Origin: Bacteroides sp. 224
GTDB taxonomy: Bacteria; Bacteroidota; Bacteroidia; Bacteroidales; Bacteroidaceae
Length of the DNA: 42,000 bases
Assembly: GCF_010500995.1 (NCBI RefSeq)
Contig: NZ_QVMK01000027.1
Coordinates: 1 to 42,000, forward strand
Direction of reading: 5' to 3'
How positions within the stretch are numbered: position 1 is the stretch's first letter; each line of letters starts with the position of its first letter. Made by a program: the position numbers and the translations under genes. The notes beneath the pieces were generated by a model. That model was not told where the DNA came from and did not search any database. It saw only the letters and a program-made list of their open reading frames with translations. This document shows, in pieces, positions 9,401 through 16,387 of the stretch.

Positions 9401-9521
9401 TGCTCTTGGTGGTAGTCAACGGCCAGTCCCCCTTAATGCGTGGCATAACTCTTACAGTGGACCATCTTCTTCAGGATATAAAGGCGGTACAATGGTGTAT
9501 CGTTGTGTAAAAACACCATAA
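6447..9521 (+). CDS. Large tip-adhesin-like fimbrial protein, 1024 aa
   Basis: The protein has a lipoprotein signal (LLAFSC, Cys21), a strand GKARINLYTNVDYF and then PTSRAAID (Arg59). The last matches the place of Arg-specific cleavage in type V pilus subunits, so this subunit probably joins the fibre by its donor groove. Residues ~60-350 look like a fimbrillin-type two-domain region. The rest is a long extension of beta domains. It ends (~residue 880 on) with TPCPTGWVTTDFG, LWIALGGSQRP and a closing MVYRCVKTP. That tail resembles the FISUMP/C-type-lectin-like ends of Bacteroides tip proteins (DUF4906 context). It is last in the locus and by far the largest subunit, as expected of a tip adhesin. 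From about 7500 on, codons become more AT-rich. The ligand is unknown. Confidence 0.75.
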   Translation: MKLRILQYFILFSVSLLAFSCADNELLENSESVLPPVPEGKARINLYTNVDYFQKPTSRAAIDESQINNQPWVFVFSGTADTSKFKEVKQAKLMNGKTVVELSTSTAAVRVLVVANAPATFWNISTSKSVAFDASNLATVLAGKSYAQAVNTILYSPKLLAAPTASPYDGGYLPMSGKYNLTSVTDDSNIGTTELPVELTRVVAKTTVINSQSGFTVEGLGAINTRACGRLYQEGSTIPTASVTGKMNYINSSDEIIAVIDAANNVDNALYLYESAAAEGVALILKGKHGTNASKYYKLQFKSSADGKVVDIKRNHWYKFNISSISESTGYKTVGEAIAGRFANVELVIEDMGSHDMIDNGKFYLGVSNSEFIHFGDVIENDELTELVTKAIDLEKHVITTVYTDAQAVGITKMSICAEVGGKSVNTGDIDIRINDVDGASISSDMSIPGTSFDLCLFSIKDYIAEFNLRIKIEDTTGSGFIEKVVTCSLKPYLTPRGGTYSLGEDYINAKVKDGKGNASANWLTLSTSDTGTGVTEITHGDSPSSVYLKFTENISTEAFAVFDNNMNDKFYDWIRGKRRRNAEVFLFRANGKGRTKVTADQTYLSYQMANADVGKPIIAFTSKNYIGAFWRHDQRGERLITLPARGESKKVGRGEAGKWKAKVIKGDFIVLDTQESRPDKVGSEIGLYDAEANLISGSSKEVSGTAVMGNADNDGTPIYFRIGLTSKLASENTEPRYGIVEIQYNDYSKTSRLYIRQGEKPVNKIVYPYVHHDGRKPGRFSPYNITATNDADIQAVYDAGLSGFKPSGGVTFTQFPSQIGYLFKWGGKTAYYPFTTLPTTGKWTDTRGPIDVVGGQATSHTPCPTGWVTTDFGRDIWPLKEYGATTSEKIISFTEYGYYADGYTDRLKKFNMGTFNGMGLGTIIFFPPLSKNDYNNPSDRQMAATFLSAPSVMVELIPDEPEISLVSKFYPVVESFDGHDRLWIALGGSQRPVPLNAWHNSYSGPSSSGYKGGTMVYRCVKTP

Positions 9522-9690
9522 ACGAAACCGTTCCCGCAACTTTACCCGTTCCGGACAGTAGTTGTTCCAAGATATTCTCAGAAAGGTAAAAACCCCGTGT
9601 TCGGGCGGGGTATATAAATGCCCGAATGATGTCAACATGCCTTCGCTGTGAAGCGCGGAAATGATGTAAAATAGGTTTTTTGCTAAAGTG

Positions 9691-9716
9691 ACCCTGCCAG
9701 GCGTGGCAGGGTTTTT
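9691..9716 (+). terminator. Intrinsic terminator after the fimbrial operon
   Basis: A perfect 9-bp stem (ACCCTGCCA 9691-9699 with TGGCAGGGT 9704-9712) and a GGCG loop are followed by a T-run. It is the strongest terminator signal downstream of the tip gene and would end the plus-strand fimbrial transcript 170 bases after its stop codon. Confidence 0.85.
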
Positions 9717-9750
9717 GCGTTTTGGGGGAACAAAATTTTCACTCATCCCC

Positions 9751-9813
9751 AAACACCCGGGTCTTTTGCCTCAAAACATCCGGGTCTTTTTACCCGAAAC
9801 ACCTGGGTGTTTT
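9751..9813. repeat. Three palindromes at exact 23-bp spacing
   Basis: Copies of a 17-bp unit, AAACAYCYGGGTSTTTT, start at 9751, 9774 and 9797. The third, AAACACCTGGGTGTTT, is a perfect 16-bp palindrome. The spacers are six bases each (GCCTCA and TACCCG). The regular two-turn spacing suggests a structured element or phased binding sites. Its function is unknown. Confidence 0.85.
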
Positions 9814-9885
9814 CACGCTAAAGAAACTGTTAATCAAAACTTTATCTACCGGGCAAACACTCTCTTTTATATGTGGTAAAAAAAG

Positions 9886-9995
9886 AGGTGCGTTAGGTGC
9901 GTGATTGGCGCGTTAGGTGTTTTTGCTCACCTAACGCACCTTAAGTTGTTGATATATAAATAGATAAACCACAAGTGCGTTAGGTGCGTTAGGTT
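9886..9995. repeat. GTGCGTTAGG direct and inverted repeats
   Basis: GTGCGTTAGGTG at 9888-9899 is the exact reverse complement of CACCTAACGCAC at 9928-9939. GCGTTAGGTG at 9910-9919 also pairs with it (10 bp, 8-base loop), so two hairpins compete for one right arm. Two further tandem 9-base copies (TGCGTTAGG) lie at 9976-9993. The 13-bp hairpin could act as a terminator or as an element of the LysE gene leader, but no T-tract follows it. Confidence 0.8.
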
Positions 9996-10095
9996 TTGGC
10001 ATAGAATTCCCTGTATAAAAACAGTTTAGGCATGCACCGACAAAAAAACGTTAACACATTGCTTTCATCTCACAAAAAAGTATGATATTTGCAGC

Positions 10096-10758
10096 ATGAT
10101 AAGTATTGAGGTCCCCATACTAAGTTTATTAGTAAAAGGATTCATCATAGGCATTGTGGTGTCGGCACCCATGGGGCCTGTGGGAGTTCTTTGCGTTCAG
10201 CGTACCTTGAATAAAGGGCGTTGGTATGGATTTGTAACAGGGGTAGGAGCATCTATCAGCGATATAGCCTACGCACTTCTTACCGGATATGGTATGAGCT
10301 TTATTTTCGACTTTATTAGTACGAATATCTTCATCCTTCAGCTTCTTGGAAGTATTATGCTGCTCGGCTTTGGGTATTACACATTCCGGAGCAATCCGGT
10401 AAAGTCCCTTCGTCCCGCCTCAAAAAGTAAAGGTACTTATTTACATAATTTCATCACTGCCCTTCTGGTTACACTGTCTAATCCACTTATCATATTTCTT
10501 TTCATTGGTTTCTTCGCACGTTTCGCTTTTGTGCTACCGGACATTCCTATTGTAGAACAATTGTCGGGCTATTTAGGTATATTAATCGGGGCTATTACCT
10601 GGTGGTTAAGTATAACCTTCTTTGTGAACAAGGTGCGGAATAAATTCAATTTAAGAGGTATTTGGATGGTTAATCGCATTATTGGCATTATTGTTATTAT
10701 AGTGGCAGTAGCAGGGGTTGTTTTTACCTTGCTCGGAGAATCTTTTTATCATAATTAA
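10096..10758 (+). CDS. LysE/RhtB-family amino-acid exporter-like membrane protein
   Basis: This 220-aa protein has about six hydrophobic segments. The family motif region near the N-terminus, VVSAPMGPVGVLCVQRTLNK, corresponds to the G-P-G-P type loop after the first helix. The family exports amino acids or related small molecules by proton exchange; the substrate here cannot be told. The start at 10096 is firm because the next Met lies inside the conserved motif. A near-consensus -7 box (GATATTTG, 10085-10092) ends only 3 bases before the ATG, so the transcript may be almost leaderless. The gene is followed after 3 bases by the DUF4924 gene, so the two are probably co-transcribed. Confidence 0.85.
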   Translation: MISIEVPILSLLVKGFIIGIVVSAPMGPVGVLCVQRTLNKGRWYGFVTGVGASISDIAYALLTGYGMSFIFDFISTNIFILQLLGSIMLLGFGYYTFRSNPVKSLRPASKSKGTYLHNFITALLVTLSNPLIIFLFIGFFARFAFVLPDIPIVEQLSGYLGILIGAITWWLSITFFVNKVRNKFNLRGIWMVNRIIGIIVIIVAVAGVVFTLLGESFYHN

Positions 10759-10761
10759 TAT

Positions 10762-11307
10762 ATGTATATATCACAAAAGCTAAAGGAGAGTAGCATTGCC
10801 GAATACCTTCTTTATATGTGGCAAGTGGAGGATTTGATACGAGCCGCAGGATTGGATATGGATCGCCTTGAAGAGATGGTCGTTTCAGGGTATAAGGCAA
10901 ATGATGATGAAAAGAAAGAACTGGCAAAATGGTACGAGAACCTTATTGGTATGATGCGCGAAGAGGGAGTTACTCAATCCGGGCATTTGCAGATTAATAA
11001 TAATATCATCATTCACTTAACCGAATTACACCAACGCTTACTTGCTTCTCCTAAGTTTCCTTTTTACAGTGGAGCGTACTATAAGGCTTTGCCGTTTATT
11101 GTGGAGCTAAGGCAGAAAGGGAACGGAACAGATAAACCCGAAATAGAAACTTGCTTTGAAGCTCTTTACGGAATGTTGCTATTGCGTATGCAACAAAAAC
11201 AGATCAGTGAAGAAACGCAGAAAGCAGTGAAAACGATAAGTGAATTGCTCTCTTTGCTGGGTACTTATTATCATAAAGATAAGGTGGGCGAATTGGAGTT
11301 GGATTAG
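10762..11307 (+). CDS. DUF4924 family protein
   Basis: This 181-aa, mainly helical soluble protein has no signal peptide or membrane segment. The opening QKLKESSIAEYLLYMWQVED and the segment SGHLQINNNIIIHLTELHQR fit the Bacteroidales family DUF4924, whose function is not known to me. The start is only 3 bases after the stop of the LysE-family gene, so translation is probably coupled. The same gene group (LysE, DUF4924, rfbD, prfC) is, as far as I recall, conserved in Bacteroides, which suggests a housekeeping role but does not reveal it. A long inverted repeat begins 33 bases after the stop. Confidence 0.78.
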   Translation: MYISQKLKESSIAEYLLYMWQVEDLIRAAGLDMDRLEEMVVSGYKANDDEKKELAKWYENLIGMMREEGVTQSGHLQINNNIIIHLTELHQRLLASPKFPFYSGAYYKALPFIVELRQKGNGTDKPEIETCFEALYGMLLLRMQQKQISEETQKAVKTISELLSLLGTYYHKDKVGELELD

Positions 11308-11340
11308 AATATATAATAAATGGTTCGGAAATGATTGAAT

Positions 11341-11443
11341 TTGAACCGCAGAGTTACGCAGATTAACGCAGAGTTTTTAATACAATGCTGTATAGAACTA
11401 AAATTTAATCCTCTGCGTTAATCTGCGTAACTCTGTGGTTCAA
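11341..11443. repeat. 33-bp inverted repeat with 10-bp internal period
   Basis: The arms are 11341-11373 and 11411-11443, matching at 32 of 33 positions, with a 37-base loop. Each arm is a tandem repeat of about 10 bp (GCAGAGTTAC, GCAGATTAAC, GCAGAG). The element begins TTGAACCGCAGAG, closely related to the TTTGAACACAGAG arm at 29185. It fills most of the gap between the DUF4924 gene and rfbD and may serve as a terminator or RNA stabiliser. Confidence 0.9.
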
Positions 11444-11463
11444 TATAACTCAAACGATATAAT

Positions 11464-12309
11464 ATGAATATACTAATAACCGGTGCCAACGGACAGTTGG
11501 GAAATGAAATGCGCGTATTGTCTAAGGAATATGGACAGTACACTTATTTTTTTACTGACGTAGAAGAATTAGATATCTGTAATGAAGAAGCTGTAAATAA
11601 CTTCGTTGCAGAAAACAATGTAGACGTTATTGTAAATTGTGCTGCCTATACGGCTGTGGACAATGCCGAAGATAATAAAGAACTAAGTGATAAACTAAAC
11701 AATATAGCTCCCGGATATCTGGCTCGTGCAGCACAGAAACGAGGTGCTTCCATCATACAGGTTTCTACCGATTATGTGTTTGATGGAACCAATCATATCC
11801 CCTATACAGAGGATGAACCAACCTGTCCGGCTTCTGTTTATGGAACTACCAAGCTGGCAGGCGAGCAGAATGTGATGGCTCATTGCGACAAAGCCGCAGT
11901 TATCCGTACCGCCTGGTTGTATTCTACCTTTGGCAATAACTTTGTGAAAACCATGATTCGCTTGGGGCGTGAGAGAGATACCTTAGGAGTAATCTTCGAT
12001 CAGATAGGTACCCCTACCTATGCACGTGATTTAGCTGCTGCTATTTTTGCCATTATAAATAAAGGTGTAGTGCGTGGTATCTATCATTTTAGTAATGAAG
12101 GAGTATGCTCTTGGTACGATTTTACCAAAGCCATTCATCGGCTCGCAGGTATTACAAGTTGCAAGGTAAATCCTCTTCATACAGCAGACTATCCAACTAA
12201 GGCAGCACGTCCTCATTATTCTGTATTAGATAAAACAAAGATCAAAGAGACTTTTGATATTGAAATTCCTCATTGGGAGGAAAGCCTTGTAAGCTTTTTT
12301 GGTTTATAG
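11464..12309 (+). CDS. rfbD: dTDP-4-dehydrorhamnose reductase
   Basis: This 281-aa enzyme of the extended short-chain dehydrogenase family reduces dTDP-4-dehydro-L-rhamnose to dTDP-L-rhamnose, the last step in making the rhamnose donor for surface polysaccharides. Visible motifs are the NAD(P)-binding GANGQLG (residues 7-13), NCAAYTAVDNAE, STDYVFDG (101-108), the catalytic Tyr126-x3-Lys130 in VYGTTK, and RTAWLYS. The length is normal. The rest of the pathway (rfbA, rfbB, rfbC) is not in the window. The stop codon TAG (12307-12309) lies at the very start of the heptamer repeat tract that follows, so that tract defines the end of the protein. Confidence 0.95.
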   Translation: MNILITGANGQLGNEMRVLSKEYGQYTYFFTDVEELDICNEEAVNNFVAENNVDVIVNCAAYTAVDNAEDNKELSDKLNNIAPGYLARAAQKRGASIIQVSTDYVFDGTNHIPYTEDEPTCPASVYGTTKLAGEQNVMAHCDKAAVIRTAWLYSTFGNNFVKTMIRLGRERDTLGVIFDQIGTPTYARDLAAAIFAIINKGVVRGIYHFSNEGVCSWYDFTKAIHRLAGITSCKVNPLHTADYPTKAARPHYSVLDKTKIKETFDIEIPHWEESLVSFFGL

Positions 12310-12453
12310 TTTATAGTTTTAAGTTTGTAGTTTGAAGTTTATAGTTTGAAGTTTCTATACAACATTATAACTCCAAACTCCAAACTCCAAACTATAAACT
12401 CATAAACTATAAACTCCAAACTCATAAACTATAAACTCATAAACTCCAAACTC
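12305..12453. repeat. Heptamer-repeat inverted element between rfbD and prfC
   Basis: The left half is seven consecutive heptamers AGTTTNN (12308-12356). The right half is about eleven units of AACTCCA, AACTATA or AACTCAT from 12369 to the prfC start. The two halves are reverse complements in pattern; the best pairing is 12336-12354 with 12382-12400 (18 of 19). The tract carries the rfbD stop codon and reaches to within 3 bases of the prfC ATG, so it forms the whole leader of prfC if transcribed from upstream. Confidence 0.88.
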
Positions 12454-12455
12454 AA

Positions 12456-14024
12456 ATGACCGAAATAGAAAGAAGGCGAACCTTCGCCATCATTGCCCAC
12501 CCCGATGCCGGTAAAACCACCCTGACAGAAAAGCTGTTGCTTTTTGGGGGACAAATACAGGTGGCAGGTGCCGTGAAAAGCAACAAGATAAAGAAAACAG
12601 CTACCAGCGACTGGATGGAGATCGAGAAACAACGTGGTATCTCGGTAACCACTTCCGTTATGGAGTTCGATTATAAAGACTATAAGGTAAATATCTTAGA
12701 TACCCCCGGGCATCAGGACTTTGCCGAAGACACCTTCCGCACACTGACTGCCGTAGACAGTGTAATTATTGTAGTAGATGGTGCAAAAGGGGTAGAAGCA
12801 CAAACACGGAAGCTGATGGAGGTTTGCCGTATGCGTAAAACCCCGGTTATTATCTATGTAAATAAGATGGACCGTGAAGGGCAAGATCCCTTCGATCTGT
12901 TGGATGAACTGGAAGAAGAACTGAAAATAGCTGTACGTCCGCTTTCCTGGCCAATTGATCAGGGGATAAGATTTAAAGGAGTGTATAATATTTACGAACG
13001 TAAATTAGACCTTTATCAATCGTCTAAACAAGTGGTTACCGAAAAAGTTGCGGTAGATATTAACAGCGAAGAATTAGATAAACAAATTGGCGAGAACCTT
13101 GCTGAGAAATTACGTTCCGATCTTGAACTGATTGACGGTGTATATCCCGAGTTTGATAAAGAAGAATACCTGAGGGGTGATTTGGCTTCTGTATTTTTCG
13201 GTTCTGCCCTGAACAACTTTGGCGTGCAGGAACTATTGGATTGTTTTGTAGAAATAGCTCCCAGTCCTCGTCCTGTGCAAGCAGAAGAACGTTTGGTGAA
13301 ACCCGACGAACCTAAATTTACCGGTTTCATCTTTAAAATAACGGCCAATATCGACCCGAATCATCGTTCGTGTGTGGCTTTCTGTAAAGTATGCTCGGGT
13401 AAGTTCGAACGTAATGCACCCTACAAACACATACGGCATAATAAAACACTTCGTTTCTCGTCGCCCACCCAATTTATGGCACAACGTAAGGCGACGGTAG
13501 ATGAAGCTTGGGCAGGAGATATCATCGGTTTACCCGATAGTGGTGGCACCTTTAAGATCGGCGATACCCTGACAGAGGGCGAGCTATTGCACTTTAAAGG
13601 ATTACCCAGTTTCTCTCCGGAAATGTTTAAATACATAGAGAACGCCGACCCCATGAAGCAAAAGCAACTATCTAAAGGAATTGATCAGTTGATGGACGAA
13701 GGGGTAGCTCAGTTATTTGTCAACCAGTTTAATGGTCGTAAGATTATTGGTACAGTGGGGCAACTTCAATTCGAGGTTATTCAATACCGCTTGCTACATG
13801 AGTATAATGCGTCTTGCCGTTGGGAGCCGCTCAGCCTTTACAAAGCCTGTTGGATAGAAAGCGATGATCCGGCAGAACTGGAAGCTTTCAAAAAACGTAA
13901 GTATCAATATATGGCCAAAGATAAGGAGGGAAGAGATGTATTTCTTGCCGATAGCGGCTATGTGCTCCAGATGGCACAGATAGACTTTAAGAATATTAAG
14001 TTTCACTTTACGAGTGAGTTTTGA
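12456..14024 (+). CDS. prfC: Peptide chain release factor 3
   Basis: This 522-aa translational GTPase removes RF1/RF2 from the ribosome after peptide release. GTPase motifs are present: P-loop AHPDAGKT (14-21), the switch region [19 protein letters not shown] (82-89) and NKMD (136-139). The C-terminal region ([20 protein letters not shown]) is typical of RF3 rather than EF-G. The length is normal. The ATG at 12456 gives the usual [22 protein letters not shown] start. The gene is preceded by a low-complexity heptamer repeat with no evident ribosome binding site, and is followed within two bases of its stop by another inverted repeat. Confidence 0.96.
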   Translation: MTEIERRRTFAIIAHPDAGKTTLTEKLLLFGGQIQVAGAVKSNKIKKTATSDWMEIEKQRGISVTTSVMEFDYKDYKVNILDTPGHQDFAEDTFRTLTAVDSVIIVVDGAKGVEAQTRKLMEVCRMRKTPVIIYVNKMDREGQDPFDLLDELEEELKIAVRPLSWPIDQGIRFKGVYNIYERKLDLYQSSKQVVTEKVAVDINSEELDKQIGENLAEKLRSDLELIDGVYPEFDKEEYLRGDLASVFFGSALNNFGVQELLDCFVEIAPSPRPVQAEERLVKPDEPKFTGFIFKITANIDPNHRSCVAFCKVCSGKFERNAPYKHIRHNKTLRFSSPTQFMAQRKATVDEAWAGDIIGLPDSGGTFKIGDTLTEGELLHFKGLPSFSPEMFKYIENADPMKQKQLSKGIDQLMDEGVAQLFVNQFNGRKIIGTVGQLQFEVIQYRLLHEYNASCRWEPLSLYKACWIESDDPAELEAFKKRKYQYMAKDKEGRDVFLADSGYVLQMAQIDFKNIKFHFTSEF

Positions 14025-14025
14025 T

Positions 14026-14117
14026 TTAGTAGTCGGTAGTTAGGAGATAGTGGTAAGTTGTACTTAAATTCTGCGCTTATATTTCCTGGCTACTATATTC
14101 TAACTACTGACTACTAA
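14026..14117. repeat. Inverted repeat of AGT-rich heptamers after prfC
   Basis: The arms are 14026-14051 and 14092-14117 (23 of 26 positions match), with a 40-base loop. The left arm carries AGT-type heptamers starting at 14031, 14038 and 14045 (AGTCGGT, AGTTAGG, AGATAGT), similar in period to the elements at 12305 and 39630. It starts 2 bases after the prfC stop codon and probably ends that transcript. The rest of the gap (14118-14270) is pyrimidine-rich, with a small 7-bp hairpin at 14216-14234. Confidence 0.8.
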
Positions 14118-14270
14118 CTACTGCCTTCTATCTCTTAATCTCCTTTCTTCTGACATTTTAGCTTTTTTTATTCCTTCTTTCTATCCTTTTCTTATTTATA
14201 TTGCGTATTTTCAGGCGTTTTTTACATAAAAACGTCTTTCAAATATATAAATCATAATTTTATTCAAGCT

Positions 14271-14531
14271 ATGGAGAATATGGAAACAGGATTGTTACTG
14301 ATGCTCGTAGGAATGATTACCGTATTTACTATCTTATTGATAGTCATTTATTTGGGTAAGCTACTCATTGCATTAGTCAACAAGTATGCCCCTGAAGAAG
14401 TAGTGCCGGTAAAGAAGGTACAAAGTACATCAACGTCTATACCTCCGCATATATTGGCGGCTATTACAGCAGCGGTAAATGTGGTGACGCATAATAAAGG
14501 TAAAGTAGTAAAGGTAGAAAGAAAGAATTAA
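14271..14531 (+). CDS. oadG: Na+-pumping decarboxylase gamma subunit (OadG-like)
   Basis: This 86-aa protein has one membrane helix near the N-terminus (LLLMLVGMITVFTILLIVIYLGKLL) and a charged tail with a Thr/Ser/Pro stretch (QSTSTSIPPHILAAITAAV). This is the layout of gamma subunits of oxaloacetate and methylmalonyl-CoA decarboxylases, which hold the complex together and bind metal. The segment ILAAITAAVNVVT is a typical conserved patch. It is the first gene of a gamma-alpha-beta operon, with the alpha gene starting 23 bases later. The start is supported because the helix is complete from ATG 14271; the Met three codons later is a possible alternative. Confidence 0.88.
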   Translation: MENMETGLLLMLVGMITVFTILLIVIYLGKLLIALVNKYAPEEVVPVKKVQSTSTSIPPHILAAITAAVNVVTHNKGKVVKVERKN

Positions 14532-14554
14532 TCCAATAGATTTAGTACAAGAAC

Positions 14555-16387
14555 ATGAAAAAAGAAGTAAAGTTCAGTTTGGTTTTCAGGGATATGTGGC
14601 AGTCGGCCGGTAAGTATGTGCCCCGTGTAGATCAACTGGTAAAAGTAGCTCCGGCTATTATCGAGATGGGTTGTTTTGCCCGTGTGGAAACAAATGGCGG
14701 AGGATTTGAACAAGTAAATTTATTGTTTGGCGAGAACCCCAATAAAGCTGTGCGCGAGTGGACGAAACCTTTCCATGAAGCAGGCATTCAGACACACATG
14801 TTAGATCGTGCATTAAACGGATTGCGTATGAGCCCCGTACCTGCCGATGTGCGTAAGTTGTTTTATAAAGTAAAGAAAGTACAAGGAACAGATATTACCC
14901 GTACGTTTTGTGGATTGAATGATGTGAGAAACATTATTCCCTCTATTAAATATGCCAAAGCAGCCGGAATGATTTCGCAATGTGCCCTGAGTATTACACA
15001 TTCGCCTATTCATACGGTAGAGTATTATACCAATATGGCGTTGGAGTTGATAAAAGAAGGAGCAGACGAAATCTGTATCAAAGATATGGCAGGCATCGGT
15101 CGCCCGGTTTCTTTGGGAAAGATTGTGGCGAATATAAAGAAAGCACATCCCGAAATTCCTATTCAATATCACAGTCATGCAGGTCCCGGTTTTAATATGG
15201 CTTCTATTCTGGAAGTTTGCGAAGCCGGTTGCGATTATGTAGACGTAGGTATGGAACCACTTTCATGGGGTACCGGACATGCAGATGTTATCAGCGTGCA
15301 AGCCATGCTGAAAGATGCCGGATTCCAAGTACCCGAAATCAATATGGAAGCATATATGAAAGTACGTGCTATGGTACAAGAATTTATGGATGACTTCCTC
15401 GGACTTTATATCAGCCCAAAGAATCGTTTGATGAATTCTCTGTTGATAGGTCCGGGACTGCCCGGCGGAATGATGGGTAGTTTAATGGCCGATTTGGAAT
15501 CGAATCTTGAATCTATCAATAAATACAAAGCAAAACGCAATCTGCCTTTTATGACGCAAGATCAATTGCTCATTAAACTGTTCGATGAAGTAGCTTATGT
15601 ATGGCCCCGTGTTGGTTATCCTCCATTGGTTACCCCTTTCAGTCAGTATGTAAAGAATCTGGCCATGATGAATGTAATTGCCATGGAGAAAGGCAAAGAA
15701 CGCTGGGGTATGATTGCCGATGACATCTGGGATATGATTCTGGGTAGAGCCGGACGCTTACCGGGAACACTTGCGCCGGAAATTATAGAGAAAGCCGAAC
15801 GCGAAGGACGTAAATTCTTTGATGGAGATCCGCAAGATAATTATCCGGATGCACTCGACAAGTATCGTAAAATGATGAAAGAGAATAAATGGGATCTTGG
15901 CGAAGATGATGAAGAACTATTCGAATATGCTATGCATCCTGCTCAATACGAAGCCTACAAAAGCGGTAAAGCGAAAGAAGACTTCCTGGCCGATGTAGCT
16001 AAGAAGAAAGCAGAAAGAGATAAATCTCCAATGGACGACGCCAAACCCAAAAAGCTGACCGTTCAGGTAGATGGACAATCATATTCTGTAACTGTGGCCT
16101 ACGGAGAGGCTGATTTACCGAAAGAGGATGCTGCTGCTCCTGTAGTTTCCGGAGAAGGAAAAGATGTACTTTCACCATTGGAAGGCAAATTCTTCTTGAC
16201 GAAAGATACTTCCGAAGCTCCACTGAAAGTAGGTGATGTTGTGAAAGAAGCAGATGTGATTTGCTATGTGGAAGCAATGAAAACTTATAATGCAATCCGT
16301 GCGGAATTTGGAGGAACAGTAACTGCCATCTTAGTAAATAATGGAGATGCTGTTTCTGAAGATGACGTATTAATGAAGATACAGTAA
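14555..16387 (+). CDS. oadA: Oxaloacetate decarboxylase alpha subunit with biotin domain
   Basis: This 610-aa protein carries the carboxyltransferase domain (residues ~1-470) and a C-terminal biotinyl domain (~535-610). It takes the carboxyl group from oxaloacetate, giving pyruvate, and places it on biotin; the beta subunit then removes it and pumps Na+. Seen are FSLVFRDMWQSAGKY (the QS-x-x-x-x-R type opening is partly changed), the metal-site segments EICIKDMAG and YHSHAGPG, and the biotinylation site VEAMKT with Lys576. The residue after Lys is Thr instead of the common Met. A Pro/Ala-rich linker found in many homologues is short here. It could instead act as pyruvate carboxylase subunit B, but the gamma and beta neighbours argue for the Na+ pump. 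Confidence 0.9.
   Translation: MKKEVKFSLVFRDMWQSAGKYVPRVDQLVKVAPAIIEMGCFARVETNGGGFEQVNLLFGENPNKAVREWTKPFHEAGIQTHMLDRALNGLRMSPVPADVRKLFYKVKKVQGTDITRTFCGLNDVRNIIPSIKYAKAAGMISQCALSITHSPIHTVEYYTNMALELIKEGADEICIKDMAGIGRPVSLGKIVANIKKAHPEIPIQYHSHAGPGFNMASILEVCEAGCDYVDVGMEPLSWGTGHADVISVQAMLKDAGFQVPEINMEAYMKVRAMVQEFMDDFLGLYISPKNRLMNSLLIGPGLPGGMMGSLMADLESNLESINKYKAKRNLPFMTQDQLLIKLFDEVAYVWPRVGYPPLVTPFSQYVKNLAMMNVIAMEKGKERWGMIADDIWDMILGRAGRLPGTLAPEIIEKAEREGRKFFDGDPQDNYPDALDKYRKMMKENKWDLGEDDEELFEYAMHPAQYEAYKSGKAKEDFLADVAKKKAERDKSPMDDAKPKKLTVQVDGQSYSVTVAYGEADLPKEDAAAPVVSGEGKDVLSPLEGKFFLTKDTSEAPLKVGDVVKEADVICYVEAMKTYNAIRAEFGGTVTAILVNNGDAVSEDDVLMKIQ

Larger units (their letters stand above)
9522..10095. other. 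Non-coding, repeat-rich gap after the fimbrial locus
   Basis: This 574-base stretch has no convincing gene. In order it holds a small hairpin with alternative pairings (ACCCCG 9592-9597 with CGGGGT 9606-9611; TTCGGG 9600-9605 could instead pair with CCCGAA 9621-9626), a clear terminator at 9691-9716, three 23-bp-spaced palindromes at 9751-9813, and copies of GTGCGTTAGG at 9886-9995. Short reading frames through the palindromes (63 and 60 codons) simply translate the repeats. Confidence 0.8.

Noticed and set aside
9688..9904. Two overlapping short plus-strand reading frames (63 and 60 codons)
   Set aside because: They translate the terminator and the three 23-bp palindromes; the peptide repeats reflect the DNA repeat in different frames, and there is no plausible start context.
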